Made by a program: the position numbers and the translations under genes. 64,000 nt of DNA from CBHTSZ01 sp966095765 (GTDB taxonomy: Bacteria; Patescibacteriota; Saccharimonadia; Saccharimonadales; Saccharimonadaceae): the NCBI GenBank assembly GCA_966095765.1, contig CBHTSZ010000001.1:164716-228715 (forward strand), given 5' to 3'. Below the pieces are notes generated by a model. The model did no database searches. It was not told the origin of the DNA and was given only the letters and a program-made list of their open reading frames with translations. Positions 58,742-64,000 of this stretch are shown in pieces; position 1 is the first letter of the stretch; every line of letters starts with the position of its first letter.

Positions 58742-59128
58742 ATGTTTGAAAACTCCCCGGCTTTTAGCGGCTACTCTGTAGACGATCAGGTAGTTGCAAA
58801 ACAGTTCTATAGTGAAGTGCTCGGTTGTGCTGTAGAGGATGACTGGATGGGGCTAAAACTCACCTTTTCAAACGGACACACCGTTTTCATTTATCAAAAA
58901 GACGATCATGTTCCGGCGACCTATACGGTGCTGAACTTTCCAGTTGAGTCAATCGATGCCGCGGTTGATGAGTTAGTGGATAAGGGTATCGTCATGGAAC
59001 GTTATGAAAATATGCCAGCGCCTCAAGACGACAAGGGTGTGTTACACGGTAAAGACGCCGGTATGGGCCCAAATATCGCCTGGTTCAGGGACCCGGCAGG
59101 TAACATCCTGAGCGTTCTCGAAAATTAG
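58742..59128 (+). CDS. VOC/glyoxalase-fold protein
   Basis: 128 residues, two beta-alpha-beta-beta-beta modules: FSGYSVDDQVVAKQFYSEVL, LTFSNGHTVFIYQK, then TVLNFPVESIDAAVDELVDKG and IAWFRDPAGNILSVLEN. AGGAGGTG four bases before the ATG is the best Shine-Dalgarno site in the window and sets the start. The ArsR-AHSA1-VOC group follows, so this belongs to a small cassette seen in many free-living bacteria. Ligand unknown. Confidence 0.88.
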   Translation: MFENSPAFSGYSVDDQVVAKQFYSEVLGCAVEDDWMGLKLTFSNGHTVFIYQKDDHVPATYTVLNFPVESIDAAVDELVDKGIVMERYENMPAPQDDKGVLHGKDAGMGPNIAWFRDPAGNILSVLEN

Positions 59129-59134
59129 AAATAG

Positions 59135-59181
59135 TTGACAACGAGTTTATTACGGAGTAACATTTAACCATATGGTTGAAT
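59135..59181 (+). promoter_or_regulatory. ArsR-type promoter with palindromic operator over the start codon
   Basis: TTGACA (59135-59140), 17 bases, TAACAT (59158-59163). ATTTAACCATATGGTTGAAT (59162-59181) is a 20-bp palindrome with one mismatch pair, overlapping the -10 and the ATG (59172). Its position suits repression by the encoded regulator. Confidence 0.65.
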
Positions 59182-59516
59182 ATACATTACAACTAGATAT
59201 GATCTTTTCCTCACTTGCCGACCCTACCCGGAGGGATATTCTTCAGCACGTCTCTCGACGAGAGTTTTCAGTTGGTGAGCTGGTGAAGAAATATGACGTG
59301 AGTTTCGCTGCGATATCCAAACACCTCAAGGTGCTTGAGAAGGCAAACCTAATTACGAAACGGAAGGAGGGTAAGAAGCAAATGGTCACGCTTGCGCCCA
59401 GCGCGCTTCGTTCGGCGGACGAGTACTTGGAACAGTACCGCCGGATGTGGCAGAGCCGGCACGACAAACTGGAAGCTTTACTAAACGAAGAAGGAGAATA
59501 TTATGAACGAGACTAA
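59172..59516 (+). CDS. ArsR-family transcription regulator
   Basis: 114 residues. Winged helix with LADPTRRDILQHVSRREFSV, SFAAISKHLKVLEKANLI (recognition helix) and a wing KRKEGKKQMVTL. No Cys pair, so not a metal sensor; this is the type usually found next to AHSA1/SRPBCC proteins. It overlaps the AHSA1 gene by 14 bases and probably represses its own operon from the palindrome over its start codon. Confidence 0.9.
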   Translation: MVEYTLQLDMIFSSLADPTRRDILQHVSRREFSVGELVKKYDVSFAAISKHLKVLEKANLITKRKEGKKQMVTLAPSALRSADEYLEQYRRMWQSRHDKLEALLNEEGEYYERD

Positions 59517-60015
59517 GGTTACTAAAGACCTCGAAAACAAAACCCTGATTATTGAACGCAGTTTTAACGCTTCGAAAGATAGGCTCTGGGAATTCTACGC
59601 CGTAAAAGAAAAGTTTGAGCAGTGGTGGGGTCCAGAAGGTTGGGAAACGACAACGAAAGAGTTTGATTTTGCACCGGGCGGGCGAGTGCACTATGCAATG
59701 AAATGTGTCGATGAAGCTCAAGGTGAGTGGTTTGGCCAAGAGTCATGGGGGCTTATGGCGATTGAGGCCGTGGATGCGCCAAACAGCTTTACGTATAAAG
59801 ACTATTTCTCAGACGCTGACGGTAACTTAAACCAAACTATGCCGACACTCACTATCGTTAACGAGTTCGTCGAAGAAGACGGCAAAACGAAACTCATCAG
59901 TCGTAGTGTCGCCGAAACGGCCGAACAGATCGAAGAGCTGATCAAGATGGGCATGCTCGAAGGCTTTGATAGCCAGCTCGGCAAACTCGATGAGATTCTG
60001 GCGGGGGAGGTGTAA
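59503..60015 (+). CDS. AHSA1/SRPBCC ligand-binding protein
   Basis: 170 residues. IERSFNASKDRLWEFYAVKEKFEQWWGPEGW is the classic AHSA1 opening, followed by FDFAPGGRVHYAM and the long C-terminal helix (AEQIEELIKMGMLEGF). Binds a hydrophobic ligand in the Bet v 1-type cavity. The GAAGGAG site lies inside the end of the ArsR gene. Coupled to the regulator, probably as its effector-related partner. Confidence 0.9.
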   Translation: MNETKVTKDLENKTLIIERSFNASKDRLWEFYAVKEKFEQWWGPEGWETTTKEFDFAPGGRVHYAMKCVDEAQGEWFGQESWGLMAIEAVDAPNSFTYKDYFSDADGNLNQTMPTLTIVNEFVEEDGKTKLISRSVAETAEQIEELIKMGMLEGFDSQLGKLDEILAGEV

Positions 60016-60019
60016 GACT

Positions 60020-60508
60020 ATGGCTACAGTTCAGAAAATCACGCCCTTTCTGTGGTTTGACACAAATGCTGAGGAGGCAATGGAATACTACACGAGCGTA
60101 TTCCCAGACTCTCGTATCGAACATATCGAACGATATCCTGATGAGTCGCTCGATGAGCACTTCAAGGGCATGAGTGGCAAGGTGATAACTGGTGAATTTT
60201 ACCTTTCGGGGCAGCGATTCCTATGTCTTGACGGTGGTCCAATATTTACCTTTAACGAATCCATCTCGTTTCTCGTGAGCTGCAAAGACCAGGCGGAGAT
60301 CGACTACTACTGGGAGAAGTTGTCATATGTTCCTGAAAGCGAACAGTGCGGTTGGTGCAAGGATAAGTTTGGTGTCAGCTGGCAAATTGTTCCTGAGAAC
60401 ATGGGCGAGCTGCTAGGACGTAGTCCGGCCGCAGTGCAAGTGATGATGAAACAGAAAAAGATCGTTATCACCGAGCTCGAAGCAGCTGGTGACGCGTCAA
60501 CCTCGTAA
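60020..60508 (+). CDS. PhnB-like VOC protein
   Basis: 162 residues. KITPFLWFDTNAEEAMEYYTSVFPDS, GEFYLSGQRFLCLDGGP, FNESISFLVSCKDQAEIDYYW and GVSWQIVPE are the signature of the PhnB/3-demethylubiquinone methyltransferase-like VOC subgroup. The start at 60020 lies four bases after the AHSA1 stop with GGGAGG just upstream. Third gene of the ArsR operon; function unknown. Confidence 0.9.
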   Translation: MATVQKITPFLWFDTNAEEAMEYYTSVFPDSRIEHIERYPDESLDEHFKGMSGKVITGEFYLSGQRFLCLDGGPIFTFNESISFLVSCKDQAEIDYYWEKLSYVPESEQCGWCKDKFGVSWQIVPENMGELLGRSPAAVQVMMKQKKIVITELEAAGDASTS

Positions 60509-60537
60509 ACTTTTTTCCGCGGGCGTATAATGCGCCT

Positions 60538-61257
60538 ATGGACAAAAGCATGAACGCGATTGCCGCAAGTCGGTTGAGCGTGAAAAAGAACAAAAAGACG
60601 ATACTTCAGGATATAACTTTCTCGATCAAAAAGGGTATGATCACAGGCCTTATCGGACCGAGTGGATCAGGCAAGACGACCTTGATGCGTGCGATCGTGG
60701 GCGTGCAAGGACCGACTGCCGGAGAGCTTCAGGTGCTCGGTGAACCAGCCGGAAGCGCACGGTTGCGTTCAAGAATTGGATACGTAACCCAGTCGCCTTC
60801 CGTCTATGGGGACCTGACTGTCGAACAAAACCTCAGATACTTCGCAGCCATCGCTGGAGCTTCGAAATCAGAAGCAACTGCAATCATTAAGACAGTTCAG
60901 CTCGAAGCGCAGCGCAAACAGGTGGTTGAGACGCTTTCCGGCGGACAGCGGGCACGTGTTTCGCTTGCTGTCGCGCTCCTGGGCGATCCGGAGCTCTTGG
61001 TGCTCGATGAGCCAACGGTAGGTCTCGACCCTGTGCTTCGTGAGGAACTGTGGGGCTTGTTTGGCGAACTGGCTCGTAGCGGCAAGACGTTGCTCGTATC
61101 GAGTCATGTGATGGATGAGGCTGAGCGCTGCGAGCAGCTGCTGCTCATGCGCGACGGCGTACTGTTGTGGCACGATAGCCGGGAGGCATTACTCAAAAAG
61201 ACGAAAACAAATGATGTCGGTGCGGCGTTTATCGAAGCGGTGAAAGGAGCACTCTAG
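60538..61257 (+). CDS. ABC-2 transporter ATPase (DrrA-like)
   Basis: 239 residues. Walker A GPSGSGKTTLMRAI, Q-loop YVTQSPSVYGDLT, signature LSGGQRARVSLAVALL, Walker B LLVLDEPTVGLDP, H-loop SSHVMDEA. TATAAT ends six bases before the ATG, so the unit starts leaderless. The permease follows without a gap (stop TAG then ATG). Exports an unknown compound. Confidence 0.93.
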   Translation: MDKSMNAIAASRLSVKKNKKTILQDITFSIKKGMITGLIGPSGSGKTTLMRAIVGVQGPTAGELQVLGEPAGSARLRSRIGYVTQSPSVYGDLTVEQNLRYFAAIAGASKSEATAIIKTVQLEAQRKQVVETLSGGQRARVSLAVALLGDPELLVLDEPTVGLDPVLREELWGLFGELARSGKTLLVSSHVMDEAERCEQLLLMRDGVLLWHDSREALLKKTKTNDVGAAFIEAVKGAL

Positions 61258-61998
61258 ATGTATCACCTACGAACAACCCTGGCGACTACAAAGCGCATTT
61301 TAGAGCAGTTGTCACACGATCATCGCACGATTGCTTTGATGCTCATAGCACCGTGTCTACTCATCAGCCTGCTGTGGTGGGTATTTAGTGAAAACGAACG
61401 TATGTTTGATGCGGTTGCACCGGCAATGCTCGGCGTCTTTCCGTTCGTTGTCATGTTCCTCGTGACGAGTATCACGACGTTACGTGAGCGAGTAACGGGC
61501 ACGATGGAACGACTCATGGCGATGCCGATCGGCAAGTTTGATGTCATTATCGGTTACGCTATCGCTTTCGGTATTTTTGGAGTTATCCAATCGCTGCTCA
61601 CTAGTTCTGTGGCGATCTTCTTGCTGGGTATGGATGTGGCGGGGCCGCAGTGGTTTGTCGTTGTCGTGGCTCTACTCGATACACTGCTCGGCGTTGCGCT
61701 TGGGCTACTTGTCAGTGCTTTTGCGCGCACCGAGTTCCAGGCGGTTCAGTTTATGCCGGCACTGATATTCCCACAGGTTATCATCTGTGGTCTCTTTGTA
61801 CCGCTCAGTAAACTCCCTGATATTCTGGAGCGTATCGCCTATTTCTTGCCACTTACCTACGCAGTTGACGCGCTTAACCGAGTAACAGTCGAAACTGATC
61901 TATCTAGCGAGGCATGGCGTGACGTTTGGGTTGTTTTGGGCTTTGTTGTGGCGGCACTTATCCTTGGTGCAGTAACCCTGAGACGAAAGACGACGTAG
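61258..61998 (+). CDS. ABC-2 transporter permease (DrrB-like)
   Basis: 246 residues with six membrane segments. The conserved middle SITTLRERVTGTMERLMAMPIGKFDVIIGY is the ABC-2 coupling region, and QFMPALIFPQVIICGLFVPLSKLPDILERIAYFLPLTYAVDAL is the typical end. It starts directly after the ATPase stop codon and must form the complex with it. Confidence 0.93.
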   Translation: MYHLRTTLATTKRILEQLSHDHRTIALMLIAPCLLISLLWWVFSENERMFDAVAPAMLGVFPFVVMFLVTSITTLRERVTGTMERLMAMPIGKFDVIIGYAIAFGIFGVIQSLLTSSVAIFLLGMDVAGPQWFVVVVALLDTLLGVALGLLVSAFARTEFQAVQFMPALIFPQVIICGLFVPLSKLPDILERIAYFLPLTYAVDALNRVTVETDLSSEAWRDVWVVLGFVVAALILGAVTLRRKTT

Positions 61999-62045
61999 GC
62001 TACAGGTTGTAACAGATAGCTTTGTCCTCTACGATGGAGAGACAT

Positions 62046-63341
62046 ATGCAGCGTTTCTATCAAGTACTTCTCAACACACTCATCGCAAACGTCACGACGA
62101 GCTACCTATGGTTTGCACTGACTTTTTGGGTTTACCTCGAAACTCGTTCGGTTATGGCGACGGCAATCATCGGCGGTTCCTATATGCTGCTCGTTGCGGC
62201 GCTTGGTCTCGTGTTTGGTACTATCGTTGACCACAACCGCAAAAAACAGGTCATGGTAGCATCAAGCGTCATCACGTTTGCGGCCTACGCGCTCGCCGGC
62301 TTGTTGTACCTTCGGTTTCCAGAGAGTGCGTTAGTCGACTGGAGCGGTGTGGTGTTTTGGATGTTTGCTAGCATTATCCTTATCGGTGGCGTGGTTGAGA
62401 ATATGCGAAATATCGCACTCTCGACGACCGTCACCCTCTTGGTACCCAAAGAGGGCCGCGATAAGGCTAACGGTATGGTTGGTGCGGTCCAGGGCGTCGC
62501 TTTTATGGTTACCTCTGTCTTTAGTGGTCTATCGATCGGGCTGCTTGGCATGGGGTGGACGCTTGGAATCGCGGTAGCGCTTACGGGAGTTGCGTTACTT
62601 CATCTGCTATTTGTGAGCATTCCCGAAGATAAGATTTTGCACGATCCGGCGCTGGCTGGAAAAAAGATGGATGTGAAAGGCAGCATCGCGGCGATACGTG
62701 CGGTGCCGGGCCTTGCGGCACTGATCTTTTTTAGCACCTTCAATAACCTCATCGGCGGTGTGTTCATGGCTTTGATGGACCCATATGGTCTGACGTTGTT
62801 CTCGGTTGAATGGTGGGGCATCGTGCTCGGTGTGACGAGTACTGGATTTATTATCGGTGGCCTTGTTATCAGTAAGTACGGACTCGGTAAAAATCCACTT
62901 CGCACCCTATTGCTCGTAAACGTCGTGATCGGTGTGCTTGGAATGACCTTCACGCTCCGTGAGTGGTGGTGGCTCTACGCACTTGGTATCTGGATCTTTA
63001 TGTGCCTTATCCCGGCTGCTGAAGCTGCGGAGCAGACAATTATCCAGCGGGTTGTACCGTTCAAACGACAGGGTAGGGTTTTTGGCTTTGCGCAGAGCGT
63101 TGATGCAGCGGCTTCACCGATCACTGCCTTTATGATCGGTCCGATTGCACAATTTGGCATCATTCCGTATATGAATGGCCCCGAAGGTAAGCAGATGTTT
63201 GGCTGGCTACTTGGGTCCGGCGAAGCACGAGGTATCGCGCTCGTCTTTTTGATCGCGGGCATCATCAGTATCGCGGTGGCGCTGTGGGCTTTCACAACCA
63301 AGTCGTACCGTCTCCTGGCGAACTTTTACGAAACGGCATGA
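62046..63341 (+). CDS. MFS transporter
   Basis: 431 residues, about 12 membrane segments. FGTIVDHNRKKQVMVASSVI is the loop 2-3 signature (D-x-x-x-RK), and FKRQGRVFGFAQSVDAAASPI is a second-half motif of the MFS_3/MacAB-like efflux group. GGAG six bases before the ATG at 62046 selects this start over upstream ATGs. Ends in an ATGA overlap with the DUF1697 gene. Efflux of an unknown compound is likely. Confidence 0.9.
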   Translation: MQRFYQVLLNTLIANVTTSYLWFALTFWVYLETRSVMATAIIGGSYMLLVAALGLVFGTIVDHNRKKQVMVASSVITFAAYALAGLLYLRFPESALVDWSGVVFWMFASIILIGGVVENMRNIALSTTVTLLVPKEGRDKANGMVGAVQGVAFMVTSVFSGLSIGLLGMGWTLGIAVALTGVALLHLLFVSIPEDKILHDPALAGKKMDVKGSIAAIRAVPGLAALIFFSTFNNLIGGVFMALMDPYGLTLFSVEWWGIVLGVTSTGFIIGGLVISKYGLGKNPLRTLLLVNVVIGVLGMTFTLREWWWLYALGIWIFMCLIPAAEAAEQTIIQRVVPFKRQGRVFGFAQSVDAAASPITAFMIGPIAQFGIIPYMNGPEGKQMFGWLLGSGEARGIALVFLIAGIISIAVALWAFTTKSYRLLANFYETA

Positions 63342-63874
63342 GGTACGTGGCTCTTCTCAGAGGGATTAATGTTGGCGGGAAAAATAAAGTCCCCATGGCT
63401 AATCTTCGCGCTTGTTTTGAAGCAGCGGGGTACGAAAACGTAAAAACATATATCAATAGCGGAAATGTCATTTTTGATAGTACAGAAACTGATCTCGTGA
63501 AGCTCGTAGAGACTTGCGAGAAAAGTATCGAGGTGCAATTTGGGTTTCCGGTTCGAGTCTCGATCATCTCAGGCGAGCAGCTCCGTCAGGCACTTGAGCA
63601 CGCGCCAACCTGGTGGGATAAAGATCCGGCTTCAAAGCATAATGCTATCTTTGTGATTGCACCAGCGAAAACCGATGATGTTATGCAGGCTGTTGGAAAA
63701 ATAATGCCTGAGTATGAGCAGGTGGCTTCGTATGGAAACGTTATCTTCTGGTCGGCTCCGATACGCACCTTTGGGCGGTCTCGATGGGCAAAGATCGTTG
63801 GAACGGCTGCATACCGAGATATCACAATACGCAACGCAAATACCACGAAAAAACTGCGTGAACTTACCATATAA
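63338..63874 (+). CDS. DUF1697 protein
   Basis: 178 residues. YVALLRGINVGGKNKVPMANLRACFEAAG and VKTYINSGNVIFDS are the DUF1697 hallmark; the C-terminal part has GRSRWAKIVGTAAYRDITIRNANT. The family is widespread and uncharacterised. ATG overlaps the MFS stop (ATGA), and a strong terminator overlaps its own stop. Confidence 0.93.
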   Translation: MRYVALLRGINVGGKNKVPMANLRACFEAAGYENVKTYINSGNVIFDSTETDLVKLVETCEKSIEVQFGFPVRVSIISGEQLRQALEHAPTWWDKDPASKHNAIFVIAPAKTDDVMQAVGKIMPEYEQVASYGNVIFWSAPIRTFGRSRWAKIVGTAAYRDITIRNANTTKKLRELTI

Positions 63875-63906
63875 AAACGACCCCGCATTGCTACGGGGTC
63901 GTTTTT
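63873..63906. terminator. Strong bidirectional terminator
   Basis: AAAAACGACCCCG pairs perfectly with CGGGGTCGTTTTT around a loop of eight bases, overlapping the last two bases of the DUF1697 stop. Confidence 0.92.
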
Positions 63907-64000
63907 ATGTTTTCTGTCCGGATTTCCGCGGACCAAGTCAGAGGATTCCTTCTGTCGAGGGAAGAGCGGTCAGACGCGCTGTGCCAAGGAAGTTGGGACG
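63907..64000 (-). other. Right edge, possibly the 3' end of a structured RNA gene
   Basis: No convincing frame on either strand. Read on the minus strand, the segment runs straight into the strong terminator, as the end of an RNA gene would, and contains CGACAGAA, part of conserved region V of RNase P RNA, but the following CCGGCUUA is not present. Too short to decide. Confidence 0.25.

Noticed and set aside
1..64000. Recoded UGA codons as in Gracilibacteria
   Set aside because: Many well-conserved genes end at TGA at the family's normal length, and no family alignment needs read-through.
1..64000. CRISPR arrays, insertion sequences, rRNA genes
   Set aside because: No spaced repeat series, transposase motifs or rRNA sequence were seen on either strand.

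Overview
The window looks like a piece of a chromosome from a Saccharibacteria (TM7)-like member of the Patescibacteria/CPR. The reasons are a moderate GC content, very compact gene packing with many 4-base ATGA or GTGA overlaps, a streamlined gene set (translation, tRNA modification, DNA repair, lower glycolysis, cell wall), sorted surface proteins of actinobacterial style, and small membrane proteins of types I associate with this lineage. TGA is an ordinary stop codon here (many genes end in it), which argues against Gracilibacteria and Absconditabacteria. The assignment is an inference; no rRNA gene is present to confirm it.

Layout. 1-6.8 kb: the tail of an unknown gene, tRNA-His, a sortase-fold protein that has lost its catalytic residues, murB-murA (MurA carries an N-terminal helix-turn-helix), tRNA-Arg followed by a partial repeat of its own 3' end, a block of hairpins before a 60-residue membrane protein, a membrane-anchored metalloprotease, a membrane protein and tRNA-Lys. 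6.8-16.3 kb: a PAS histidine kinase, a flavin reductase, folD, a receiver-only regulator coupled to an aminotransferase, and a divergent unit of a PaaK-like adenylating enzyme, an E1/ThiF-like enzyme and a 7TM histidine kinase. 16.3-22 kb: two secreted proteins with LAxTG/LPxTG sorting signals and a UmuDC pair whose UmuD lacks both catalytic residues. 22.1-22.9 kb: a two-gene, strongly GC-rich cassette with actinobacterial-type codon use, next to tRNA-Glu. 23.3-28 kb: pyk, pgk, tpiA and a tail-anchored acidic protein. 28-45.4 kb: pcrA, an Rpf-like murein hydrolase, rsmA, pgeF, metG, tatD, two unknowns, iscS-DUF218-mnmA, a short alaS, an FtsA/PilM-like ATPase with a large membrane partner, ruvX and mltG. 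45.4-58.7 kb: a LysM-CHAP hydrolase behind a long structured leader, obgE, a PaaX-like regulator, sbcB, two small membrane proteins, uvrA, dedA, rplY, an ABC exporter and trhO. 58.7-64 kb: a VOC-ArsR-AHSA1-VOC cassette, an ABC-2 exporter, an MFS transporter and a DUF1697 protein.

How the genes fit together. MurA and MurB make UDP-MurNAc, while MltG, the Rpf-like protein and LysM-CHAP trim murein. IscS and MnmA (with TrhO) modify wobble uridines. Pyk, Pgk and TpiA serve lower glycolysis. UvrA, PcrA, ExoI and UmuC handle DNA damage. The two-component proteins, with the PaaK/E1-like pair and the aminotransferase, form the least understood part.

A window-wide regularity is a -10-like hexamer ending only 6-11 bases before the start codon of about twenty genes, with no useful Shine-Dalgarno site, which predicts leaderless or nearly leaderless mRNAs. 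A smaller group (the LPxTG protein, the GC-rich cassette, VOC, MFS, rplY) has real leaders with Shine-Dalgarno sites. All four tRNA genes encode CCA, and in all four the CCA forms the first bases of the terminator stem.
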